This document shows, one piece after another, positions 16,986 through 26,857 of a DNA stretch of 64,000 nucleotides. Location: the NCBI GenBank assembly GCA_900756155.1, contig CAAEJV010000017.1:124001-188000 (forward strand). Direction: 5' to 3'. Positions within the stretch are counted from its first letter, which is position 1, and the number at the start of each line of letters is the position of its first letter. The stretch is from Pasteurellaceae bacterium. Its GTDB lineage: Bacteria; Pseudomonadota; Gammaproteobacteria; Enterobacterales; Pasteurellaceae. A program made the position numbers and the translations under genes. The notes under the pieces are model-generated. The model was given only the letters and a program-made list of their open reading frames with translations. It was not told where the DNA came from and searched no databases.

Positions 16986-17003
16986 TTCTGCATATTGGAA
17001 GAT

Positions 17004-17037
17004 AAAAAAACGGTCAAAAATTTGACCGCTCTTTTTT
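17004..17037. terminator. prlC intrinsic terminator (bidirectional)
   Basis: CGGTCAAA (17011-17018) and TTTGACCG (17021-17028) with A7 on one side and CTCTTTTTT on the other. On the minus strand it follows prlC by a few bases. Confidence 0.8.
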
Positions 17038-17042
17038 AGTTA

Positions 17043-19082
17043 TTAGTTCGCAATGCCTTTATGGCGGAGCAATGCGTCTAATTGAGGTTCGCGTCCACGG
17101 AAGCGTTTGAATAATACCATTGGTTCTTCAGAGCCACCGCGAGTGAGAATTTCATCTAAGAAGGATTTACCCGTAACTGGATTGAAAATTCCTTCTTCTT
17201 CAAAGCGAGAGAAGGCATCTGCAGATAATACTTCAGCCCATAAATAGCTGTAATAACCTGCCGCATAACCGCCTGCAAAGATATGGCTAAAGCTATGCGG
17301 CGCTCTTGCCCATTCAACACCTTTAATCACGGCAACTTTATCTTTCACTGCTTTTAAGGTATCAAGCACTTGGTTAGCTTTACCCGCTTCAAAAGTATGA
17401 TGAAGGGTAAAATCAAACAAGCCAAATTCAAGTTGACGTAACACAAACATGGCTGCTTGGTAGTTTTTCGCTTTGAGAAGTTGATTTAATTTTTCTTCTG
17501 GTAATGGTTCGTGCGTTTCAAAGTGACCAGAAATAAAATCAAGGGCTTCTTTTTCCCAACACCAGTTTTCCATAAATTGACTTGGAAGTTCTACCGCATC
17601 CCAAGGTACACCATTGATACCCGCGACATCAGGTACATCAACTTTGGTGAGCATGTGATGAATACCATGACCAAACTCATGGAAGAGAGTGGTGACTTCA
17701 TCATGGGTGAATAACGCAGGTTTATCACCAATAGGGGCGTTGAAGTTACACGTTAAATAGGCAACAGGTTTTTGAATTGAACCGTCAGCATTACGTTTTC
17801 TGCCAATGCAATCATCCATCCAGGCACCACCACGTTTATTTTCTCGTGCATAAAGATCGAGATAGAAACTGCCACGTACTTCATCGGTTTCATCAATTAA
17901 ATCAAAGAAACGTACATCTTTATGCCACGTATCGACGCCAAAACGTTCAACTGCACGAATATTAAAAATGCGTTTAATTAATTCAAATAAGCCCGAAATA
18001 ACGCGATCTTCAGGGAAATAAGGACGAAGTTCTTCATCATTGATCGCATATAAATGTTGTTTTTGTTTTTCGGAATAGAAACTGATATCCCAAGGCGCAA
18101 GTTCAGTGACGCCAAATTCTTTTTCACAATAAGCTTTGAGTTCAGCTAATTCTTTCTCACCTTGTGCTTTTGAACGATACGCAAGGTTATTTAAGAAATC
18201 TAACACTTGTTGTGGATTTTCAGCCATTTTAGTGGCAAGTGAACGTTCAGTGTACGTATTGAAACCTAGCAATTTAGCTAATTCCACGCGTAACGTCATG
18301 ATTTCTTCAATAATCGCGGTGTTATCCCATTTGCCTGCATTTGGACCTTGATCAGAAGCGCGAGTCGCATAAGCACGATACATTTCTTCGCGTAATGCCG
18401 CATTTTCACAATAGGTCATGATAGGCAAATAACTTGGGATTTCTAGCGTAAAGCGATAGCCTTTTAAGCCTTTGCTTTCAGCAGATTGTTTTGCTGCAAG
18501 TAATGCAGATTCAGGAAGACCTGCTAATTCACTTTCATCTTCAATGACTTTTTCCCAACCCATGGTGGCATCGAGTACATTATTGCTAAATTGTGCGCTT
18601 AATTCTGATAAGCGAGCAACAATCTCACCATAACGTTTTTGTTTTTCTTCAGATAAACCGATACCTGAAAGCTCAAAATCACGTAGTGCATTTTCAATGG
18701 CTTTCTTTTGCGCCACTGAATAAGTGGCAAATTCAGGACTATTTTTTAAGGCTAAATAAGCATTGTATAAGCCTTTGTGTTGGCCTACCCAAGTGCTGTA
18801 TTCAGAGAGTAGTGGTAAGCAGGCTTGATACGCATCACGTAATTTAGGACTGTTTTTAACTGAATTTAAATGGGAGATGGGTGACCAAGCACGGCTTAGG
18901 TGTTCGCCTGCTTCAGAAAGCGGTTCAATAAAATTTTCCCAAGTAAAGTGCGGTTGTTTTAAAACTTGTTCAATGACTTGACGATTTTCTTCGATAAGTT
19001 CTTGGATTGCCGGTTGAATATGTTCTGGTTTGATTTGAGAAAACGGAGGTAAGCCTTCAATATGAAGTAATGGATTAGACAT
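17043..19082 (-). CDS. prlC: Oligopeptidase A (M3 zinc metallopeptidase)
   Basis: Cytoplasmic endopeptidase that degrades signal peptides and short oligopeptides. 679 residues (E. coli 680). The zinc motif HEFGH is at 468-472, followed by the downstream Glu of the M3 family (about 20 residues on). MSNPLLHIEGLPPFSQIKPEHIQPAI is the typical N terminus. Start ATG behind AAAGGAA. It is convergent with rpsO and divergent from the YbaN-like gene. Confidence 0.96.
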   Translation of the reverse strand: MSNPLLHIEGLPPFSQIKPEHIQPAIQELIEENRQVIEQVLKQPHFTWENFIEPLSEAGEHLSRAWSPISHLNSVKNSPKLRDAYQACLPLLSEYSTWVGQHKGLYNAYLALKNSPEFATYSVAQKKAIENALRDFELSGIGLSEEKQKRYGEIVARLSELSAQFSNNVLDATMGWEKVIEDESELAGLPESALLAAKQSAESKGLKGYRFTLEIPSYLPIMTYCENAALREEMYRAYATRASDQGPNAGKWDNTAIIEEIMTLRVELAKLLGFNTYTERSLATKMAENPQQVLDFLNNLAYRSKAQGEKELAELKAYCEKEFGVTELAPWDISFYSEKQKQHLYAINDEELRPYFPEDRVISGLFELIKRIFNIRAVERFGVDTWHKDVRFFDLIDETDEVRGSFYLDLYARENKRGGAWMDDCIGRKRNADGSIQKPVAYLTCNFNAPIGDKPALFTHDEVTTLFHEFGHGIHHMLTKVDVPDVAGINGVPWDAVELPSQFMENWCWEKEALDFISGHFETHEPLPEEKLNQLLKAKNYQAAMFVLRQLEFGLFDFTLHHTFEAGKANQVLDTLKAVKDKVAVIKGVEWARAPHSFSHIFAGGYAAGYYSYLWAEVLSADAFSRFEEEGIFNPVTGKSFLDEILTRGGSEEPMVLFKRFRGREPQLDALLRHKGIAN

Positions 19083-19195
19083 AAATATTCCTTTTGCTAA
19101 CTGTTTCTTTAGTAAATTGCGACAAATTCTATAATATCAAGGTTGAAAAATCTAAAAAATCAGTAATAATTGCGTATCACTTTTATTTAGGGTTT

Positions 19196-19675
19196 ATGAT
19201 GAACGGCGCTTCCTTTTTTTCTATTATCATTTTTTCTGGCATCATTGCTCTTGCGATCGTTGTAGGTGTTGTTTCACTTAAGTTTTTCCCAAAAACTTCT
19301 TTAACCAAGGCCATGTATGTTGCTCTTGGATGCATTTCTTTAATATTAGGTGTTATTGGTATTTTTTTACCTATTCTTCCGACAACACCTTTTTTACTGC
19401 TTACACTTTATTCTTTTGCGAAAGGTTCTTCTCGTTTAGAGCAATGGTTTTTAGGGACGAAGCTTTATCAAAAGCACCTAAAATCCTTTAATGAACGTCG
19501 TGCATTGACGAAAAAAGCAAAAATTTCTATTCTAACGTTTTCAACCACAATGCTTTTAATTGGCTTTTATTTTACCCCAAGCGTTGTGGGTCGAACGATC
19601 ATTGCCATTTTAATTGCGGTAAAATATTGGTTCTTTTTCTTTTGGATTAAAACAGAAGACGTTAAAAATGGATAA
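19196..19675 (+). CDS. YbaN/DUF454-family inner-membrane protein
   Basis: About 159 residues. Hydrophobic segments lie near 5-25, 35-65 and 115-150, and the DUF454 hallmark LPILPTTPFLLLTLYSFAKGS lies in the middle. Its function is unknown. The frame stays open to 19094, but the upstream part is atypical, and ATG 19196/19199 follows an AGGG, so I take 19196 as the start. It overlaps the next gene by 8 bases, which suggests translational coupling. Confidence 0.75.
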   Translation: MMNGASFFSIIIFSGIIALAIVVGVVSLKFFPKTSLTKAMYVALGCISLILGVIGIFLPILPTTPFLLLTLYSFAKGSSRLEQWFLGTKLYQKHLKSFNERRALTKKAKISILTFSTTMLLIGFYFTPSVVGRTIIAILIAVKYWFFFFWIKTEDVKNG

Positions 19676-21230
19676 TTCTTTCCTTAATTGGCTTAAAAGT
19701 GCGGTCATTTTCGGTATCGTTTTTGGATTGAGTGCTTGTGATAAATTAAACAGCCCTAAATCTACAAATACGGCAACGGAAGAGCAACCAACACAAAGCC
19801 AGTCTATCAAACGAGAGAATACTTCAAAACCAAATCGTACATTACTGACTCGGGCGTTTACTCATCCTCCTTCTTTTGAGCCTTGGTTTGTTCGTTATCC
19901 AGAACAAGAGGGCTTATTACGTGATTTATATGAAGGTTTAACCGCTTATGATCCGGAAGGGAGAATCGTGCCGGGTATCGCAGAAAGTTGGGAAACAAAA
20001 GACAACAAAACCTGGATCTTTACCTTACGTGAAGGGCTTCGTTGGTCAAACGGTGAACCTTTAGTCGCTCAAGATGTGATGCTTTCTTGGCAAGCTCTGT
20101 CTCAATCCAATAGTCCATTAAGAGCTTATTTGGCTTATCTTAATCTAAAAAATGCGAAAGGCGTTTTAGAAAAAAATAAACCTTTTAAGAGTTTAGGCAT
20201 TTATGCGGAAAATGACCGCACTTTACGCATTGAGCTTGATAAACCAACACCGTATTTGCCGGAAATGTTAGCGCATATTAGCCTTGTGCCACAATATCGC
20301 GATCCTGATTCCCCAGTGACAAACGGGGCTTATATGATCGAAAGTGAAAGTGTGAGAAGCATACACTTAGCGAAAAACCCCTATTATTGGCAGAAAAATA
20401 ATGTCGCTTTTGAACGCGTAGCTTATCTACCTTTTGTTGCGCCTAAATTGGCTGAATTTGATGTGGTGGTTGATGTGCCTGAAGTTCATTCAGATCTTCA
20501 GCATTTTCCGAAGCTTTGTGAGTATTTTTATGAATTTAATTTAAACGATCCTAAACTTGCTAAGGCAGATGTGCGTAAGGCGATCGCTTCGTTGGTTTCG
20601 GTTACAAATATTGTGAATAATGAGATTCCAGCGGCAATTCCAAGTTCTTATTTTTTACCGAAAGCTATGCTAAATGGACAAGATTCAAGATGGGAACCCG
20701 TTGTTGCCGAGCAGTTATTGGCTCAAAATAAAATTGATGAAAAACATCCGCTACATTTAAATGTGCTCTATGATGATGCACCCTTGCATGTGAATATCGC
20801 GCAACGTGTAGTAGGGCAATTAACGCAGTCCGATATGTTGCGCGTGGATGCCCAACCCGTCAATTGGCAAACATTACAGACTAAACGTCAAAAAGGGGAT
20901 TTCCAAGTCATTCGTTCTGGCTGGTGTGCGGACTTTAATCATCCGATGGCATTTTTAGGCTTATTCTATTCTAAAAGCCTCGATAATAAAAATGGCTATG
21001 CCAATGCAGAATACGATCAACTTTTTGAGCAAGCACTGAAAAGCTTGAATGAAAAAGAGCGGTCAGAAATTTACTTAAAATTAAGTGAGAAGATCCAACA
21101 GGAAAACCTTGCTTTACCGCTTTTCCAATACACTACACCGGTTTATATTTCTCCAACTATTATGGGGGCGAAGAAAAATCCAGTAGGGGTTATTTATAGC
21201 AAAGATCTATGGCGAAAAGTGGAAAGCTAA
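19668..21230 (+). CDS. Orphan peptide-type ABC substrate-binding lipoprotein (SBP_bac_5)
   Basis: 520 residues. The lipobox LSAC ends at Cys24 after a short hydrophobic signal, then a polar tether (25-58), then the OppA/DppA/SapA-like fold (LYEGLTAYDPEGRIVPGIAESWE; LRWSNGEPLVAQDV). Expected to be anchored in the periplasm and to bind peptides or a related ligand. H. influenzae has a similar gene next to prlC. No permease or ATPase genes are adjacent, so it probably feeds a transporter encoded elsewhere. Uptake signals occur near the 5' end and again near 20217. Confidence 0.85.
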   Translation: MDNSFLNWLKSAVIFGIVFGLSACDKLNSPKSTNTATEEQPTQSQSIKRENTSKPNRTLLTRAFTHPPSFEPWFVRYPEQEGLLRDLYEGLTAYDPEGRIVPGIAESWETKDNKTWIFTLREGLRWSNGEPLVAQDVMLSWQALSQSNSPLRAYLAYLNLKNAKGVLEKNKPFKSLGIYAENDRTLRIELDKPTPYLPEMLAHISLVPQYRDPDSPVTNGAYMIESESVRSIHLAKNPYYWQKNNVAFERVAYLPFVAPKLAEFDVVVDVPEVHSDLQHFPKLCEYFYEFNLNDPKLAKADVRKAIASLVSVTNIVNNEIPAAIPSSYFLPKAMLNGQDSRWEPVVAEQLLAQNKIDEKHPLHLNVLYDDAPLHVNIAQRVVGQLTQSDMLRVDAQPVNWQTLQTKRQKGDFQVIRSGWCADFNHPMAFLGLFYSKSLDNKNGYANAEYDQLFEQALKSLNEKERSEIYLKLSEKIQQENLALPLFQYTTPVYISPTIMGAKKNPVGVIYSKDLWRKVES

Positions 21231-21241
21231 AGCTGATTAAG

Positions 21242-21275
21242 AAAGTTGTTCATGATGTGTTGAACAACTTTTTTA
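21242..21275 (+). terminator. Terminator after the binding lipoprotein gene
   Basis: AAGTTGTTCA (21243-21252) pairs perfectly with TGAACAACTT (21261-21270) and runs into a T-tract. Confidence 0.85.
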
Positions 21276-21295
21276 TTAAATTTTATTAAAAGTGT

Positions 21296-21335
21296 AAAGT
21301 AACACTATTTACTTTTTATTTTTATCCGCTACAAT
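21296..21335 (+). promoter_or_regulatory. Promoter and possible autoregulatory operator of the MerR-type gene
   Basis: AAAGTAA (21296-21302) and TTACTTT (21309-21315) form a 7-bp inverted repeat across 6 bases. The right arm overlaps a -35 (TTTACT, 21308-21313). A -10 TACAAT (21330-21335) follows after 16 bases. Binding by the adjacent regulator is inference. Confidence 0.45.
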
Positions 21336-21366
21336 ACACAACAAATCAACTTAGAGGGAAATCCTG

Positions 21367-22008
21367 ATGTTAAAAATGAATGATTTAGTTAAGCTTAGTC
21401 AGACACCAAAATCCACGGTGCTGTACTATGTGAAAGAAGGTTTGTTGCCTGAGCCGGTGAAAGATAAACCGAATTTTCATCTCTATGGTGAACATTGTGT
21501 GAAATTACTCAGCTTTATTAAATATCTACAAAGCAATTTCAATGCGACGATTTCACAAATTAAAGCACTTTTTGCTCATCCTCATTTTGATTGGAATAAT
21601 CCTTATGAAAGTCTTATTGGATTATTGGATATCATCATGGGCGCTGAAAATGAAGTGTTCACGATTGAGCAATTATGTGAAGAATTTCATCTTTCCACTA
21701 AACAAATCGAAGACATGGTAGCGGAAGGCTTATTGAATCCTCGTGAAGGCATTTTTACAGCAAAAGAACGTGATATTTTGGCGATCTTGGCTCGTTGTGA
21801 TGAAGCCGAAATGGATGTAGTGAAAGCTTATTTAGCTGCAGCAAAAATGTTAGCAGAAAAAGAGGTGAATGTGACTTTAGCGGCATTAGCCAATAGCGAA
21901 CAAAAAGATGAAAAATTAAAACATTTATTTGATTTATTGTTGGTGTTAAAACCTTATCTCTTGAATATGAAAACCTTTAATCTTTATCAAGCGGAGAGTG
22001 CGAAATGA
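21367..22008 (+). CDS. MerR-like helix-turn-helix regulator
   Basis: 213 residues. Residues 1-65 fit a MerR winged helix (KMNDLVKLSQTPKSTVLYYVKEGLLPEP, then LYGEHCVKLLSFIKYLQ). A second DNA-binding-like segment appears at 99-125 (FTIEQLCEEFHLSTKQIEDMVAEGLL). The C-terminal half is helical, with no effector motif that I recognise. It has AGAGGG before the ATG and overlaps the acyltransferase fusion by 4 bases (ATGA), so it very likely regulates or senses phospholipid/fatty-acid repair. Confidence 0.8.
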   Translation: MLKMNDLVKLSQTPKSTVLYYVKEGLLPEPVKDKPNFHLYGEHCVKLLSFIKYLQSNFNATISQIKALFAHPHFDWNNPYESLIGLLDIIMGAENEVFTIEQLCEEFHLSTKQIEDMVAEGLLNPREGIFTAKERDILAILARCDEAEMDVVKAYLAAAKMLAEKEVNVTLAALANSEQKDEKLKHLFDLLLVLKPYLLNMKTFNLYQAESAK

Positions 22009-25000
22009 AACTCTTAAAATATGCTGGCTTTGTACCTTATTTAGCCATTGCCTTTATTAATGCCAGTGTGGATTTGGCACATAAAATTACCATTCAAAAT
22101 GTGTTGCTGAAAAGTTTTTCAGGCGAGAGTTTGGTCGTTTTAACGGCATTAATTAATGCGATGATTTTATTGCCATTTATTTTCTTATTTTCGCCTTCGG
22201 CATTTATTAACGATAAATTTTCCCGCACTAAAGTCATTCGTTATAGCAGTTTAGCAGCTGTGGTGATCAGTGCTGGGATTTTATTGAGTTATATAACGGG
22301 AATGTTTGCCATTTCCTTTGTACTGACATTGATTTTGGCAGCGCAAAGTGCGGTCTATTCTCCAGCCAAATATAGCATTATTAAATCAATTGTGGGCACT
22401 GAAAATATTGGTATGGCAAACGGTGTCATTCAAGCGCTTACTATTGTGGCCATTCTATTTAGTTCTTTTACATTTTCTTTCTTCTTTGAAGCGCATTATG
22501 TAGCATCAGATGATCCGAATGAAGTATTACAAAGTGTTTGGGTGATAGGTGTAGCATTAGTATTACTGAGTGCACTTGAAGCCTATTTTGCTTTTAAAAT
22601 CCCATTCTTTAAGCAAGAAGCTGAAAATACAGATGGTCAGTTTGATATGAGAAAATACCTTTCTTTAGGATATTTAAAAGATAACGTTCGCACATTAAAA
22701 GCAGATCAAAATATTTGGTTGAGTGTTATTGGATTAAGCCTGTTTTGGGGCGTGTCACAAATTATTGTGGCGGCATTCCCAGCGCATTATAAAGCAATGT
22801 TCAATGAAGATAATGCTGTTGTCATTCAAGCGATTCTTGCGGTGAGTGGCATAGGGCTTGCACTTGGTTCATATCTTGCGGGACGTGCTTCTCGTTTACA
22901 TATTGAGTTAGGTATTGTGCCGCTTGGTGCGTTGGGTATTTGTGCATCGTTATTCTTCTTAACGCTAGCTCAAAGTGGCGTGGTATTGGCACTTTGTTCT
23001 TTTATCTTTGGTTTCTCTGGTGGTTTATTAATTGTGCCATTGAATGCAACTATTCAGTATTTCGCACCGGAGAAAATCAGCGGCAAAATTATGGCGGGTA
23101 ACAATTTTGTGCAAAACGTGTTCATGGTGGTCTTTTTGCTATTAAGCATTGTTTTTGTACAACTTAATGTTTCGACTCAAGGTTTATTCTTAGTGACGTC
23201 TGCTACATGTTTTGCTGCAAGTTTATATACTATGTCGAAAGTGCCTCATTTATTTACGCGTTTATTCTTGCTCTTTGCGTTAAAAGCGAATTACCGTTTT
23301 CATGTGGATGGCTTAAAAAATCTTCCACAAAGTGGTGGAGTTCTATTATTAGGTAACCATATTAGCTGGATTGACTGGTTGGTGTTACAAGCGGCTAGCC
23401 CTCGTGCGATTAAATTTGTGATGTATCGTCCAATTTACAACAAATGGTATCTCACTTGGTTCTTCCGTATTTTCAAAGTGATCCCAATTGGTGGCGGTTC
23501 AAGCCGAGAATCTATTGAAACCATTCGTGAATATTTAGCGCGTGGCGAAGTGGTGGCTTTATTCCCAGAAGGCCATATCAGCTATAACGGTCAAATCAAT
23601 GAGTTCCAAAAAGGCTTTGAGCACGTATTAAAAGATTTAGAGAATGTGACGACTGTTCCTTTCTATTTACGTGGATTATGGGGCAGCAGCTTCTCTCGTG
23701 CAGATTCTTTCTATAAGAATTTAACTAAACGCCAAGGCAAGCGTGAAATTTTAGTGGCATTTGGTAAACCCATTCATGGCTTTATTGATGCGACAGCGAT
23801 GAAGCAAAAAGTACTCGAACTTTCTTTCTCCGTATGGGAAAAAGTCATGAGTAAACGTAAACCGCTGATGCACCATTGGTTGAGTTCAGCAAAATCGAAT
23901 TTATTCAAAGAAGCTACCGTGGATGCACAAGGCACCAAACTCAATAACCTGAAATTTATTGCTGCAGTGCTAATGTTTGTGAAAACCTTGAAAGCTGCTT
24001 TAGGGAATGAAAAAAATGTTGGTGTGTTATTACCAAGTTCATCAATCGGGGCAATTATTAATATGACCCTAATGGTGATGGGCAAAGTACCGGTAAATTT
24101 AAACTACACGCTAAGCCCTGAAGTGATGGAAAAAGCGTTGAAAAAAGCCAACATTTCGCAAGTCATTACCTCTGAAAAATTCTTGGATAAGTTGAACGCA
24201 AAAGGTTTTGACTTTAGCCAAGTGGTGGCTGATAAAGCCCTCTTTATGGAAAATTTAGGGAAATCGATCACTAAGGCTAATAAAGTGCGGTCATTTTTAA
24301 CTGCGTTTTTGGCGCCACAATGGTGGATTAAATTACGTTACTTTGCAGATGTAAGCTTGGAAGATAATGCCACCATCCTATTCAGTAGTGGCAGTGAAGG
24401 TGATCCAAAAGGCATTGAATTAAGCCATAAAAACCTACTGACAAACATTAAACAGATTGGTGAATTATTAAACTTCCACAAAGATGATGTGATTTTGAAT
24501 TCCTTACCAATTTTCCACTCATTCGGCTTAACAGTGACAACTTTATTGCCATTGTGTGAAGGCATTAAAATGGTAAGTGTAGCGGATCCGACAGATGGGG
24601 CGACAGTAGGAAAAATGTGTGCTCGACATCGGGTGAGTATTTTATTCGGTACTTCAACTTTCTTTAGATTATATGTACGCAATAAGAAATTCCATCCGTT
24701 AATGCTACAAAACGTGCGTATGGTTATTGCAGGTGCAGAAAAATTGAAAGCGGATGTAAAAGAAGCCTTCAAACTTAAATTTGGCTTGGAAATTTACGAA
24801 GGCTATGGCGCAACTGAAACAGCACCGGTAGCTAGTGTAAATATGCCTAATTTACTTGATCCAGAAACCTTACAAGAATTTACCTTCAATCAATCTGGTA
24901 CAGTTGGTATGCCATTACCAGGCACCATTATTAAAATTGTGGATCCGGAAAGTTTGCAGGAATTACCAGTCGGCGAAGATGGTTTGATCTTGATTGGTGG

Positions 25001-25454
25001 TGGGCAAGTCATGAAAGGTTATTTGAATGCACCAGAAAAAACAGCAGAAGTGATTGTTGAAATTGACGGTGTACGTTATTACAAAACTGGCGATAAAGGT
25101 CATATCGATCATAACGGCTTTATTACTATTGTGGATCGTTATTCTCGATTTGCTAAAGTCGGCGGCGAAATGATCAGTCTCGGCAGCGTGGAAGAGAAAC
25201 TTTCACAAGTATTTGATGAAGAAAATCAATTTGTTGCTGTCGCATTGAGCGATGATAAAAAAGGCGAGAGCATTGTGCTTTTAATTAAATCTGCACTTTC
25301 TTTAGATGAGATCAATGAACGTATTAAAGGATTAAATGTACCGCCGATTATGCTCCCAAGCCAAGTCTTCTTAGTGGATGAAATCCCGATGCTCGGAAGT
25401 GGTAAAGTGGATTTCAAAGGTGCGAAGAACTTAGCGATGAGTTTAGTTAAGTAA
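22005..25454 (+). CDS. aas: LplT-PlsC-acyl-ACP synthetase fusion (lysophospholipid repair)
   Basis: 1149 residues in three modules. 1-415: MFS transporter of the LplT lysophospholipid-flippase type (about twelve hydrophobic segments). 430-620: PlsC-type acyltransferase with HxxxxD at His452-Asp457 (NHISWID) and FPEGHIS at 520-526. About 640-1149: ANL adenylating domain, with the phosphate loop FSSGSEGDPKG near 792 and GYGATETAP. Together these would flip lysophosphatidylethanolamine inwards and re-acylate it with an activated fatty acid. E. coli encodes the same functions as two proteins, LplT and Aas. Coupled to the upstream regulator by a 4-base overlap. Confidence 0.92.
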   Translation: MKLLKYAGFVPYLAIAFINASVDLAHKITIQNVLLKSFSGESLVVLTALINAMILLPFIFLFSPSAFINDKFSRTKVIRYSSLAAVVISAGILLSYITGMFAISFVLTLILAAQSAVYSPAKYSIIKSIVGTENIGMANGVIQALTIVAILFSSFTFSFFFEAHYVASDDPNEVLQSVWVIGVALVLLSALEAYFAFKIPFFKQEAENTDGQFDMRKYLSLGYLKDNVRTLKADQNIWLSVIGLSLFWGVSQIIVAAFPAHYKAMFNEDNAVVIQAILAVSGIGLALGSYLAGRASRLHIELGIVPLGALGICASLFFLTLAQSGVVLALCSFIFGFSGGLLIVPLNATIQYFAPEKISGKIMAGNNFVQNVFMVVFLLLSIVFVQLNVSTQGLFLVTSATCFAASLYTMSKVPHLFTRLFLLFALKANYRFHVDGLKNLPQSGGVLLLGNHISWIDWLVLQAASPRAIKFVMYRPIYNKWYLTWFFRIFKVIPIGGGSSRESIETIREYLARGEVVALFPEGHISYNGQINEFQKGFEHVLKDLENVTTVPFYLRGLWGSSFSRADSFYKNLTKRQGKREILVAFGKPIHGFIDATAMKQKVLELSFSVWEKVMSKRKPLMHHWLSSAKSNLFKEATVDAQGTKLNNLKFIAAVLMFVKTLKAALGNEKNVGVLLPSSSIGAIINMTLMVMGKVPVNLNYTLSPEVMEKALKKANISQVITSEKFLDKLNAKGFDFSQVVADKALFMENLGKSITKANKVRSFLTAFLAPQWWIKLRYFADVSLEDNATILFSSGSEGDPKGIELSHKNLLTNIKQIGELLNFHKDDVILNSLPIFHSFGLTVTTLLPLCEGIKMVSVADPTDGATVGKMCARHRVSILFGTSTFFRLYVRNKKFHPLMLQNVRMVIAGAEKLKADVKEAFKLKFGLEIYEGYGATETAPVASVNMPNLLDPETLQEFTFNQSGTVGMPLPGTIIKIVDPESLQELPVGEDGLILIGGGQVMKGYLNAPEKTAEVIVEIDGVRYYKTGDKGHIDHNGFITIVDRYSRFAKVGGEMISLGSVEEKLSQVFDEENQFVAVALSDDKKGESIVLLIKSALSLDEINERIKGLNVPPIMLPSQVFLVDEIPMLGSGKVDFKGAKNLAMSLVK

Positions 25455-25471
25455 AGAACATCGTAATAAAT

Positions 25472-25503
25472 AAAAGAGCGGTCAATTTAACCGCTCTTTT
25501 TGT
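25472..25503. terminator. aas terminator (bidirectional)
   Basis: AAAAGAGCGGT (25472-25482) pairs with ACCGCTCTTTT (25490-25500) across 7 bases, then T residues. It also lies beyond the oadB stop on the minus strand. Confidence 0.85.
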
Positions 25504-25542
25504 TATTTAATGAACCTCATTTAGATGTTTTTCAGTTTAACC

Positions 25543-26847
25543 TTACATCAACGTACCGACATATTTTAACATGACCCCAGCGGCAATAGCCGAGCCAATT
25601 ACACCGGCAACGTTCGGCCCCATCGCGTGCATCAGGAGGAAGTTTTGGTTATCCGCTTCCAATCCGATTTTGTTAGAAACACGAGCTGCCATAGGAACGG
25701 CAGATACACCAGCAGAACCAATAAGCGGGTTAATTTTGTTTTTGCTGAATTTATTCATCAATTTTGCCATTAATACACCGCTACCTGTACCGATTCCGAA
25801 AGCAATTACACCAAGAATTAAAATGCCTAACGTTTGCGGTTGTAAGAATTTATCGGCAATCAGTTTAGATCCCACAGACAAGCCAAGCACAATGGTTACA
25901 ATGTTAATCAAGGCATTTTGTGTGGTGTCACTTAAACGTTCTACTACGCCACTGACGCGCATGAGATTACCGAAACAGAACATCCCGAGTAATGGGGCAG
26001 CATCCGGTAGGAGTAAACCAACGAGCAACAGCAAAATCACCGGGAACAAGACTTTTTCACGATTACTTACATGGCGCATCTGTGTCATGCGAATTTTGCG
26101 TTCTTCTTCTGTGGTTAATGCTTTCATAATCGGTGGTTGAATCAACGGCACTAACGCCATATAAGAATAAGCCGCCACCGCAATAGCACCAAGCAATTCA
26201 GGCGCCAGCTTACTGGTTAGATAAATCGCAGTCGGGCCATCCGCACCACCGATAATACCGATAGAGGCAGCTTGAGGCAGTGTGAATTCGATAATACCGA
26301 AGTAATTTAAGGCTAACGCACCAAGCACGGTAGCGAAAATGCCGAATTGTGCAGCCGCACCAAGTAGCAACGTTTTTGGATTGGCTAATAACGGACCAAA
26401 GTCTGTCATAGCACCCACGCCCATAAAAATAACCAATGGAGCAATGCCGTATCCAATCGCAACTTTATAGAACAAAGCCAAAATACCGGCGCTATAACCC
26501 ATATCCACAGATAAAGCTTCTAATTGATTTATCATGGATATTGGCGAGGAAGTCATCGCTGTTTTAATTGCAGCAAGATCGGGTGAAACACCTAGCTGCG
26601 CAGCGATTACCGCAATTTGCTCTGGTGAGCCGAGATGAAGCAAATTCTCTAATGCTGTCATGGCTAGCCCTGCTTCAGGGATATTTGACAATAATCCGCC
26701 GAAACCAATTGGTAGCAACAGCAAAGGTTCAAATTTGCGCGAAATGGCAAGCCACAGCAACAGCAGGCTCACAGCGATCATTACTGCTTGCCCCCATTGC
26801 AGATGGAATATGCCCATTCCTTTAATTAACGCAATAATACTCTCCAT
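25543..26847 (-). CDS. oadB: Oxaloacetate decarboxylase Na+ pump, beta subunit
   Basis: Integral membrane subunit that decarboxylates carboxybiotin and exports Na+. 434 residues. All residues established in the Klebsiella enzyme are present at the same numbers: Asp203 (GGADGPTA), Asn373 (INPLIG), Ser382 (GVSAVP) and Arg389 (AARVSN). Downstream of oadA by 10 bases in the oadGAB operon. Confidence 0.96.
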   Translation of the reverse strand: MESIIALIKGMGIFHLQWGQAVMIAVSLLLLWLAISRKFEPLLLLPIGFGGLLSNIPEAGLAMTALENLLHLGSPEQIAVIAAQLGVSPDLAAIKTAMTSSPISMINQLEALSVDMGYSAGILALFYKVAIGYGIAPLVIFMGVGAMTDFGPLLANPKTLLLGAAAQFGIFATVLGALALNYFGIIEFTLPQAASIGIIGGADGPTAIYLTSKLAPELLGAIAVAAYSYMALVPLIQPPIMKALTTEEERKIRMTQMRHVSNREKVLFPVILLLLVGLLLPDAAPLLGMFCFGNLMRVSGVVERLSDTTQNALINIVTIVLGLSVGSKLIADKFLQPQTLGILILGVIAFGIGTGSGVLMAKLMNKFSKNKINPLIGSAGVSAVPMAARVSNKIGLEADNQNFLLMHAMGPNVAGVIGSAIAAGVMLKYVGTLM

Positions 26848-26857
26848 AGACCATTCC

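Noticed and set aside
25571..26140. 189-codon frame antisense to oadB
   Set aside because: It is the mirror of a hydrophobic membrane-protein gene, a common artefact; oadB has all active-site residues.
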